Shown here piece by piece: positions 6,601 through 12,361 of a stretch of DNA of 13,516 nucleotides. How positions within the stretch are numbered: position 1 is the stretch's first letter; each line of letters begins with the position of its first letter. A model generated the notes under the pieces. That model made no database searches. It was not told the origin of the DNA and saw nothing but the letters and a program-made list of their open reading frames with translations. Source of the stretch: an uncultured Bacteroidales bacterium (GTDB lineage: Bacteria > Bacteroidota > Bacteroidia > Bacteroidales > UBA932); assembly GCA_946617545.1 (NCBI GenBank), contig CAMOKK010000017.1, forward strand, positions 1 to 13,516. The letters run 5' to 3'. A program made the position numbers and the translations under genes.

Positions 6601-9428
6601 AGATACTTGGCTGTAAAGGTTTTACCTTGTTTCTTCAAATCTTCGGGCGTTCCGGCAAACACCACTTCCCCGCCCCGGGCGCCCGCATCGGGCCCCAGGT
6701 CTATCACCCAGTCGGCACTGCGGAGCACATCCACGTTGTGCTCTACCACAATGACGGTGTGGCCCTTGGCAAGCAACACGTCAAAGGCCTTCAGGAGCTT
6801 CTCCACGTCGTAGAAATGGAGGCCCGTGGTGGGCTCGTCAAAAAGGAAGAGAATCTTCTCCCGGCCACCGGAGGCCAGCGAAAGGAAGTAGGCCAGTTTG
6901 ATGCGCTGGCTTTCTCCGCCGGAGAGGGTGCTGGACGGCTGCCCCAGCTTGATATAGCCCAGGCCCACATCCACCAGCGGCTGCAGCTTGGCGGCGATGG
7001 TGCGGGCGGCCTCCTCCTTCTGGGCGCCGAAGAAGGCGATGGCCCCCTCCACGCTCAGATTCAGGATGTCGTCCACGTTCAGGCCCTGGTAGCGCACCTC
7101 CAGGATATCCGGCTTGAAGCGCTTGCCGCCGCAGCTTTCGCACACCATGGTGACATCGGCCATGAACTGCATGCCAATCTTCACAAAACCGTCTCCCTGG
7201 CATTCCGGGCAGCGGCCGCCGTCCTGGTTGAAGGAGAAATAAGACGGGGTATAGCCGTTGATGCGGGCATACTGCTGCTCGGAAAGGAGCTTGCGGATGT
7301 CGTCGTAAATCTTCAGATAGGTGACGGCGTTGGAGCGGGAACTCTTGCCGATGGGATTCTGGTCTACATACTCCACCCGCGAGATGCGGCTGAGGTCTCC
7401 GCTGAGGCCCTTGAAGGTGCCGGGAAGGTCGCCGGTCTCGTTGAGCCGCCGGTGGAGCGCCGGATACAGGATATCCCCCACCAGCGAGCTCTTGCCGCTG
7501 CCGGACACGCCGCTCACTACGGTGAAGGCGTTCAGGGGGAACTGCACGTCAATGTCCTTGAGGTTGTTCTGCATGGCCCCTTCCACCGTAATGCTGTAGT
7601 GCCAGGGACGCTTCTCCCGCACATAAGGCTTGCGGGTGCCGGAGAGGTACTGCAGCGTAAGGGAGCGCTCCGTCTGCTCCGGTGTCCGGGAATCGGCCAC
7701 GCCCTGAAACACCACCTCGCCGCCGTTTTCGCCGGCGCGGGGACCCAGGTCTATGAGGCAGTCGGCCGCCCGGATAATCTCCGGGTCATGCTCTACCACC
7801 ACCACGGTATTGCCTATGTCCCTCAGGCGTTTAAGCACAGCGATGAGCCGCTCGGTATCCCGGGGATGCAGGCCGATGGAAGGTTCGTCCAGGATGTACA
7901 TGGAGCCCACCAGGGAGCTTCCCAGCGCCGTCACCAGGTTCACCCGCTGGCTTTCTCCGCCGGACAGGGTGTTCATGGTACGGCTGAGCGTAAGGTAGCC
8001 CAGGCCCACATCTTCGATGCACTGAAGCCGGTAGCAAATCTCCTCTATCGTCTTGCCCGCCACCTCCTGCTCATAGGCCGACAGATTCACGGTGCCAAAC
8101 CACTTCAGGAGGTCTTCCACCGTCATGGACAGGAGGTCGTGGATGGTTTTTCCTCCCACCTTCACCCAGAGGGCTTCTTTCCTGAGACGGCTGCCGCCGC
8201 AGGCGTGGCAGGTGGTGCGGCCGCTGTAGCGGCTGAGCATGTACTTGTACTGTATCTTGTAACGGTTGGCTTCCACCCACTCGAAGAATTCGTTGATGCC
8301 CACGATGGTGGTCTCGTCCCCCATGGTGGCGCGCGAGTCCCAGAGGATGCGTTTCTGCTCTTCTGTGAGCTTGCAGTAAGGCTCGAAGATGGGGATGCCG
8401 TATTTCTCGGAGTTCTTGATAACCAGGTCTTTGAACCAGCTCATCTTCTCTCCCCGCCAGCAGGCGATGGCACCGTCGTATATGCTCTTGGTCTTGTCCG
8501 GGACCACCAGGTCTTCGCTCACCCCCACAATCTTCCCCAGGCCGCCGCATACGGGGCAGGCCCCCAGGGGACTGTTGAAGGAGAAGAGGTACTCGTCCGG
8601 ATGCCGGAACACCAGCCCGTCCCGCTCAAAGCGCGAGGAGAAGCGCAGGAGCCCGGGGGTGGCCACGGATTCCGGGACCTCTGTCCCCCCATCCTTAAAC
8701 CACAGGGCCATGTCTCCGCGGCCTTTGTCGAAGGCGGCCTGGACGGAGGCATTCAGGCGGGTGCGCATATCGGCATCCAGGGTGCCCGGCGTCTTTACAC
8801 GGTCCACCAACAGCCAGAGGTCTTCGGGGTACTTCCCGTCCATTTGGAGGACGTCTTCTATCTGGAGGATGGTGCCGTCGGCCAAAGAAAAAAGACGGCC
8901 GTAACCCTCTTCCTTGAGGGAGAGCATCAGCTCCACTTTGTCTTCCCGCTTGTCCCAGTCCAAAAAGGCCAGGACATACAGGGCGTGGGGCTTTCCGTCA
9001 TCGATGGCGGCCATGACATCCTTCACGCCCTGGGCCTTCACCTCCTCCCCGCTCACGGGGGAATACGTCCGGCCCACGCGGGCGAAGAGCAGCCGCAGGT
9101 AGTCGTAAATCTCCGTGGTGGTGGCCACGGTGCTGCGGGGGTTGCGGATGTTCACCTTCTGCTCGATGGCGATGGCCGGCGGAATGCCGTCGATGGACTC
9201 CACGTCCGGCTTGGCCATGCGTCCCAGGAACTGCCGGGCATAGGAAGAGAGACTTTCCGCAAAACGGCGCTGCCCTTCGGCAAAAAGGGTGTCGAAGGCC
9301 AGGGAACTCTTGCCGCTGCCGGACACGCCGGTTATCACCACCAGCTTGCCGCGGGGAATCTCCACCGTCAGGTCCTTGAGGTTGTTCACCCGGGCGTGCC
9401 GAATCACTATGTTTCCTTCCGCAGGCAT
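6597..9428 (-). CDS. uvrA: UvrA-family excinuclease ATPase, second-class paralogue with incomplete first zinc module
   Basis: 943 residues. Two ABC modules are intact: Walker A GVSGSGKSS at 34-42 and 640-648, signatures LSGGESQR at 488-495 and 835-842, Walker B ILDEP (512-516) and LFDEP (862-866). The C-terminal zinc finger is complete (C740/C743 and C763/C766). The first zinc module is not: CPVC (C291/C294) is there, but the CxxC expected about 20-25 residues earlier is replaced by a stretch around FRHPDEYLFSFNSP. UvrA dimers scan DNA for bulky lesions and load UvrB. This version, with NIRNPRST and SPVSGEEVK, resembles the second UvrA class that many Bacteroidota carry beside the housekeeping copy, from memory. 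Its ATG follows the NusG-like stop with no gap and its TGA overlaps the next start, so it is transcribed and translated within that operon. A repair, tolerance or non-repair role is open. Confidence 0.9.
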   Translation of the reverse strand: MPAEGNIVIRHARVNNLKDLTVEIPRGKLVVITGVSGSGKSSLAFDTLFAEGQRRFAESLSSYARQFLGRMAKPDVESIDGIPPAIAIEQKVNIRNPRSTVATTTEIYDYLRLLFARVGRTYSPVSGEEVKAQGVKDVMAAIDDGKPHALYVLAFLDWDKREDKVELMLSLKEEGYGRLFSLADGTILQIEDVLQMDGKYPEDLWLLVDRVKTPGTLDADMRTRLNASVQAAFDKGRGDMALWFKDGGTEVPESVATPGLLRFSSRFERDGLVFRHPDEYLFSFNSPLGACPVCGGLGKIVGVSEDLVVPDKTKSIYDGAIACWRGEKMSWFKDLVIKNSEKYGIPIFEPYCKLTEEQKRILWDSRATMGDETTIVGINEFFEWVEANRYKIQYKYMLSRYSGRTTCHACGGSRLRKEALWVKVGGKTIHDLLSMTVEDLLKWFGTVNLSAYEQEVAGKTIEEICYRLQCIEDVGLGYLTLSRTMNTLSGGESQRVNLVTALGSSLVGSMYILDEPSIGLHPRDTERLIAVLKRLRDIGNTVVVVEHDPEIIRAADCLIDLGPRAGENGGEVVFQGVADSRTPEQTERSLTLQYLSGTRKPYVREKRPWHYSITVEGAMQNNLKDIDVQFPLNAFTVVSGVSGSGKSSLVGDILYPALHRRLNETGDLPGTFKGLSGDLSRISRVEYVDQNPIGKSSRSNAVTYLKIYDDIRKLLSEQQYARINGYTPSYFSFNQDGGRCPECQGDGFVKIGMQFMADVTMVCESCGGKRFKPDILEVRYQGLNVDDILNLSVEGAIAFFGAQKEEAARTIAAKLQPLVDVGLGYIKLGQPSSTLSGGESQRIKLAYFLSLASGGREKILFLFDEPTTGLHFYDVEKLLKAFDVLLAKGHTVIVVEHNVDVLRSADWVIDLGPDAGARGGEVVFAGTPEDLKKQGKTFTAKYL

Positions 9429-10067
9429 CTACTGAGTTTCTATTCTTTCCAAATACTTTTCCGGGATATAAGAGGTGGCCACGGCTATCACTCCTTCTAT
9501 GCATACCAGAAGGCGGCGGTTCTTCTTGATTCGCTTGATATAGCCTTCGGCTCCGGCGAAGGGGCCCTCCAGCACCTTCACCTTATCTCCGCTTTTGAGT
9601 GCGAACTCGTCTGCCGAAAAGAATTCCAGGCCGCTCTGGCCGGATTCCACCACCAGGCGGAAAGATTCCATCTGCCTGTCGGGAATGGAGGCGAATTCCT
9701 TCCAGTCGGCCGTTTTGTACACGAATCCCAGCGAACGCCCCATGATTTGTTCATCTTTGAGGCGGGCCGATACCTGTACAATCTCCCCCGGGGAGGCTTT
9801 CAAGAAGATGAGGGAGGTAATGAGGGGGCGGCGCTCGTAGATGACAGGGCCTTCCTGGATGTAACGGGCATCTCCCCGGTGGTAATCGTCCACCTGGGCC
9901 AGTTTACGGGCGGCCAGCATGTGCGCCTGCCCCTTCAACTGGACCTTCTGCACGGGCAGATAGGTCTCAAGGCCCTTGTCCGAAAGGATATCCTCCATTC
10001 GGAAAACCTTGTTATAGAAGACCTTGACGGCGTACCATTTCCGGTCTTGGAGACTTTCTGCTTGCAT
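9429..10067 (-). CDS. UpxY/NusG-like transcription antitermination factor
   Basis: 212 residues from the ATG at 10067; a TTG start three codons earlier falls inside the -7 box and is excluded. The N-terminal NGN-type domain opens RKWYAVKVFYNKVFRMEDIL, like NusG paralogues, and contains an insertion with basic and polar residues (about 43-80) before LITSLIFLK. The C-terminal KOW-type domain is clear: SGDKVKVLEGPFAGAEGYIKR (split at 159-179), then NRRLLVCIEGVIAVATSYIP. Such specialised factors (UpxY, LoaP, RfaH relatives) ride RNA polymerase and let it pass terminators in long polysaccharide operons. Here it is first in a minus-strand operon with uvrA and a glycosyltransferase. Housekeeping NusG lies elsewhere presumably, as rpl/secE neighbours are missing. 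Role in surface-glycan expression is inferred. Confidence 0.85.
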   Translation of the reverse strand: MQAESLQDRKWYAVKVFYNKVFRMEDILSDKGLETYLPVQKVQLKGQAHMLAARKLAQVDDYHRGDARYIQEGPVIYERRPLITSLIFLKASPGEIVQVSARLKDEQIMGRSLGFVYKTADWKEFASIPDRQMESFRLVVESGQSGLEFFSADEFALKSGDKVKVLEGPFAGAEGYIKRIKKNRRLLVCIEGVIAVATSYIPEKYLERIETQ

Positions 10068-10073
10068 AGTTTG

Positions 10074-10081
10074 CAAAGATA
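10074..10081 (-). promoter_or_regulatory. -7 box of the NusG-like/uvrA/GT operon
   Basis: Minus-strand TATCTTTG (10081-10074), a full match to TAnnTTTG, six bases before the ATG at 10067. The mRNA would be leaderless or nearly so. No good TTG is found 19-22 bases upstream, so the promoter may be weak or need help. Confidence 0.55.
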
Positions 10082-10104
10082 CGTAAAAAGCCGGAAAAAA
10101 GATG

Positions 10105-10112
10105 TATCTTTG
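10105..10112 (+). promoter_or_regulatory. -7 box of the porin gene
   Basis: TATCTTTG at 10105-10112 on the plus strand. A start four to seven bases downstream falls at about 10116-10119, which leaves out the ATG at 10116 and favours the ATG at 10125. No clear -33 element is visible; that region coincides with the divergent -7 box. Confidence 0.55.
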
Positions 10113-10124
10113 TGTATGCTAACC

Positions 10125-11111
10125 ATGAGAAAAATCATTCTGACCGCAAGTGCTTTCTGCCTGTGCAGCATCGTGTACGGACAAAGTTCCCACGTAAATG
10201 AAGTGTGGGCGGAGACCCGTGCCACCTTCCATCAGGAAACGGTGAAAGAGAAATATAACTCCACCTTCCGGGGTGACTACCTGAACCTCCACGTCCTGGG
10301 CCAGCTGACAGACCGGCTCACTTTCCGCATAAGGCAACGCTTCAACGTACTGCCCACCAAAGAGAACCCGTTCAAGGCCACCGACTTCCTCTGGCTCAAA
10401 TGGCAGTTCGCGCCCAAGTGGAGCGTGACGGCCGGAAAGCAGGCCATCCTCATCGGCGGTTTTGAGATTGACTCCGCGCCCATCGACGTTTACTACTACG
10501 GCGCCTTCAGCACGCGGCTGGACCGCTACTACGAATTCGGCGTAACGGCCACCTTCTCCCCCGCCCCCGGGCACGACATCAGTTTCCAGGTTTGCCCCTC
10601 GCCCATTTCTACGGCGGCCCTGTCGGCCTTTTCCTATAATCTCTACTGGAACGGGCGCATCGGGCCCTGGCAGGCCATCTGGAGCTACAACCTGGTAGAA
10701 GACAGCCTCAACCGCAAGATGAACTGGCTGGTGCTGGGAAACAAGTTTTTCCTGGGAAAGCTGGTGCTGGACCTGGACCTGATTGACCGGGTGGGCTTCG
10801 GCCAGCGGAACATCCTGTCCGACTGGTCGGCCATTCTCAAGGCCATCCTCACCCTGGGCAAGTGGAACCTCTGCACCAAGTTTGGCTATGAGCGCAACAG
10901 CGCCGCCAACGTAGATGCCGACGGCGTCTCCTACGACCTGGTGCTCCCGGCCGGACATGATTTCCTCTACGGAGGCGCCGGCGTGGAATTCTTCCCGCTC
11001 GGGAACGACAAACTGCGCCTGCACGCCGTCTATTTCCGCGACAACCACGACCACCGGAACAACTTCGACGTGGGCGTCACCTGGCGTTTCAACATTTACA
11101 AGAGGAAGTAA
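10125..11111 (+). CDS. Outer-membrane beta-barrel porin, phosphate-selective porin O/P-like
   Basis: 328 residues. The N-terminus MRKIILTASAFCLCSIVYGQ is a signal peptide with cleavage probably after Gly19. The rest is rich in alternating aromatic and polar strands: NLHVLGQLTDRLTFRIRQRF at 54-73, DFLWLKWQFAPKWSVTAGKQ at 87-106, and the end FDVGVTWRFNIYKRK with aromatic WRF, as in barrels inserted by the BAM complex. The VTAGKQ segment followed by GGFE is characteristic of OprO/OprP-like porins in Bacteroidota. The phosphate preference is only a family name; the real substrate is unknown. Starting at 10116 would add MLT, but the -7 box is too near. It is divergent from the NusG-like gene and converges on the small lipoprotein, leaving three bases between stops. 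Confidence 0.75.
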   Translation: MRKIILTASAFCLCSIVYGQSSHVNEVWAETRATFHQETVKEKYNSTFRGDYLNLHVLGQLTDRLTFRIRQRFNVLPTKENPFKATDFLWLKWQFAPKWSVTAGKQAILIGGFEIDSAPIDVYYYGAFSTRLDRYYEFGVTATFSPAPGHDISFQVCPSPISTAALSAFSYNLYWNGRIGPWQAIWSYNLVEDSLNRKMNWLVLGNKFFLGKLVLDLDLIDRVGFGQRNILSDWSAILKAILTLGKWNLCTKFGYERNSAANVDADGVSYDLVLPAGHDFLYGGAGVEFFPLGNDKLRLHAVYFRDNHDHRNNFDVGVTWRFNIYKRK

Positions 11112-11114
11112 TTC

Positions 11115-11498
11115 CTATTTGAAGACATAGGTATTCAGGGGCTCCTTCACCTTGCTGCCGTCCGAGGAGACGGTAGAGAGCACCTTGTTCAGCGTAAGGG
11201 TATATTCGAAGGTGACCGTGTCTTTCACCTCTTCGTAAAAGGCGTCGGCAGCGCTTTTCATGGCCTGAATGGCGGAGGCGCGGTCATACACCAGTTCGTA
11301 GGGCGTCTCGTTCTGGGCGGCGTAGGCGGCCTTTTCCAGGTTCACCGCCATGGCCACTCCCATCAGGCTGTCTTCCTCGGAAGGGAAGTCGGAGACATCG
11401 GCCTTCAGGTACACCCAGTTGTTCGCCACCTTGGAGCAGGAGATAAGGGCCGATACGGCCACCACGGCCAGGGCAAATTTGAAAAGCTTCTTTTTCAT
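11115..11498 (-). CDS. Small lipoprotein of unknown function
   Basis: 127 residues. MKKKLFKFALAVVAVSALIS precedes Cys21 (LISC lipobox), a clear type II signal peptide. The mature 107 residues show an acidic stretch (DFPSEEDSL, 37-45), an Ala-rich helical part (about 47-92) and a C-terminal half with beta character (VTFEYTLTLNKVLSTV, 95-110). No family recognised. Residues after the Cys (SKV) lack the acidic surface-export signal of Bacteroidota, so a periplasmic-facing location is more likely. The start overlaps the acetyltransferase stop as ATGA, but the gene also has its own promoter (TATCTTTG five bases before the ATG). Both a coupled and an independent leaderless message are possible. Confidence 0.75.
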   Translation of the reverse strand: MKKKLFKFALAVVAVSALISCSKVANNWVYLKADVSDFPSEEDSLMGVAMAVNLEKAAYAAQNETPYELVYDRASAIQAMKSAADAFYEEVKDTVTFEYTLTLNKVLSTVSSDGSKVKEPLNTYVFK

Positions 11499-12073
11499 CT
11501 TTGCAAAGATACGAAAATGTCCCGGATTCCGTCAAACATGGAAGGGTGCAGTTTCATGATTTTGACCGGACGCTCGTCTCCGCGGTACAAATGGCTGCAC
11601 CAGTTGGTTTTTCCCGTGTCCTTGAAGCCGCATTTTTCCATCACGCGGCCGGAGGCGGGGTTGTCCACAAAGAAATCGCACCAGAGGGTATGGAAGCCTT
11701 TCCGGGAAAAACACCAGTCGCACATGGCCTGCAGCGCCTCCGTACACAGCCCCCGGTTCCAGTACGGCTTGGCAATCCAATAGCCCAGTTCCGCATCCTT
11801 CCGGCCGATGGGAATGTTGCTCTCTCCCTGGAGATAATACCCCATGCAGCCGATGGGCTCTCCGCTTTCCTTGAGCTCCAGCGCCCAGGTGCGGCCGTTG
11901 GAGAACACGTCCCGGATAATGCGCAGGCTCTCCCCTTCGCTCTGGTGGGACGGCCAGCCCGCCCGGACGCCCACGTCCGGGTCTGAGGCATAGCGGAACA
12001 GGATGGGAGCGTCGGCTTCGGCCCAGGGTCTGAACCTCAGGCGAGGGGTTTCTATGATAACCTGCTCATTCAT
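11495..12073 (-). CDS. GNAT acetyltransferase, RimJ/RimL type
   Basis: 192 residues, the normal size. The N-terminus IIETPRLRFRPWAEADA is the usual opening of RimJ/RimL-like acetyltransferases. The core has ELGYWIAKPYWNRGLCTEAL at 95-114, including the acetyl-CoA pyrophosphate-binding segment (R107-G108-L109), then DNPASGRVMEKCGF at 137-150. These enzymes move acetyl from acetyl-CoA to amino groups of proteins, antibiotics or small molecules; the acceptor cannot be predicted. The stop TGA overlaps the start of the lipoprotein gene by four bases. The C-terminal 25 residues carry little family signal. Own promoter upstream at 12081-12111; with a seven-base gap to the ATG the leader is tiny. Confidence 0.85.
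   Translation of the reverse strand: MNEQVIIETPRLRFRPWAEADAPILFRYASDPDVGVRAGWPSHQSEGESLRIIRDVFSNGRTWALELKESGEPIGCMGYYLQGESNIPIGRKDAELGYWIAKPYWNRGLCTEALQAMCDWCFSRKGFHTLWCDFFVDNPASGRVMEKCGFKDTGKTNWCSHLYRGDERPVKIMKLHPSMFDGIRDIFVSLQR
11497..11510. repeat. Perfect 14-bp palindrome at the lipoprotein start
   Basis: ATCTTTGCAAAGAT is fully self-complementary. It covers the -7 box and the first bases of the lipoprotein start codon. It may simply come from the -7 box followed by CAAAGAT, or be an operator. A shortened version, TTTGCAAA, is found at the NusG-like promoter (10070-10077). Confidence 0.6.
11504..11536 (-). promoter_or_regulatory. Promoter of the small lipoprotein inside the acetyltransferase gene
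   Basis: Minus strand: TTTG at 11536-11533, 21-base spacer, TATCTTTG at 11511-11504, both full matches. The ATG at 11498 follows after five bases, so the transcript should begin at or very near the start codon. The whole promoter is in the last codons of the acetyltransferase gene. Confidence 0.65.
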
Positions 12074-12080
12074 TGCGAAC

Positions 12081-12111
12081 CAAAATTACATATTTTTTCG
12101 CAATAAACAAA
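12081..12111 (-). promoter_or_regulatory. Promoter of the acetyltransferase gene
   Basis: Minus strand: TTTG at 12111-12108, 19-base spacer, TAATTTTG at 12088-12081. Both match consensus. The ATG at 12073 lies seven bases from the -7 box. Confidence 0.65.
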
Positions 12112-12123
12112 CAAGGGCAACAT

Positions 12124-12131
12124 TACCTTTG
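12124..12131 (+). promoter_or_regulatory. Possible -7 box upstream of the small ORF
   Basis: TACCTTTG matches TAnnTTTG. No convincing -33 element in the T-rich stretch upstream. A start near 12136 would serve the tiny ORF at 12157 or give an RNA reading into the Fic control region. Confidence 0.35.
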
Positions 12132-12156
12132 CAAGGTTCCAGATGCTGCCGTCAAC

Positions 12157-12255
12157 ATGCTCTATTTCAATAACGCCACAAGGCCGAACGCAAGTAACAT
12201 CAAGGAAATCGCCCAGCGGGCCGGGCTCACGGACAAGTACGAATACTTCAGATAA
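12157..12255 (+). CDS. Possible tiny ORF, 32 residues, or remnant
   Basis: ATG at 12157, TAA at 12253-12255. The peptide starts MLYFNNATRPNAS and has IKEIAQRAGLTDKYEYF at residues 15-31, which looks like the first helices of a helix-turn-helix. It then stops abruptly. The frame is open further upstream to 12073, but that ATG overlaps the divergent acetyltransferase start. Either a short peptide or a fragment of a larger, decayed gene; an expressed product is not shown. It lies between the acetyltransferase and Fic promoters and ends 19 bases before the first GCAGAAAA-type box. Confidence 0.3.
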   Translation: MLYFNNATRPNASNIKEIAQRAGLTDKYEYFR

Positions 12256-12273
12256 TCTACCTCACTACGACTC

Positions 12274-12309
12274 TTTTCTGCATCATTTTTGCGAATTTGG
12301 TGCAGAAAA
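12274..12309. repeat. 9-bp inverted repeat upstream of the Fic promoter
   Basis: TTTTCTGCA (12274-12282) and TGCAGAAAA (12301-12309) are perfect inverted arms with an 18-base loop. A third copy of the core GCAGAAAA is at 12322-12329. The set looks more like protein-binding sites than a terminator, since no T tract follows the stem directly. Confidence 0.65.
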
Positions 12310-12341
12310 TTGTTTTTTGAGGCAGAAAAAAGCTATATTTG
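12310..12341 (+). promoter_or_regulatory. Fic promoter with overlapping operator-like box
   Basis: TTG at 12310-12312, a 21-base spacer, TATATTTG at 12334-12341. A start near 12346 gives a leader of about 16 bases before the ATG at 12362. A GCAGAAAA box (12322-12329) lies in the spacer and another (12302-12309) ends just before the TTG, so a protein bound here would block RNA polymerase. Confidence 0.65.
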
Positions 12342-12361
12342 CATCATTAAAAAATCGCGCT

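Noticed and set aside
6627..10115. Very long plus-strand open frame leading into the porin gene
   Set aside because: It is antisense to uvrA and the NusG-like gene, whose motifs are unambiguous. The porin signal peptide and -7 box show that the real gene starts at 10125.
12274..12309. Inverted repeat as a terminator for the tiny ORF
   Set aside because: The 18-base loop is large, and the base run after the stem is broken (ATTG, then T6). Repetition of the arm inside the Fic promoter fits a binding site better.
12143..12361. N-terminal extension of the Fic protein
   Set aside because: The extra residues are of low complexity and run through the promoter and operator-like boxes. ATG 12362 fits the Fic_N domain start.
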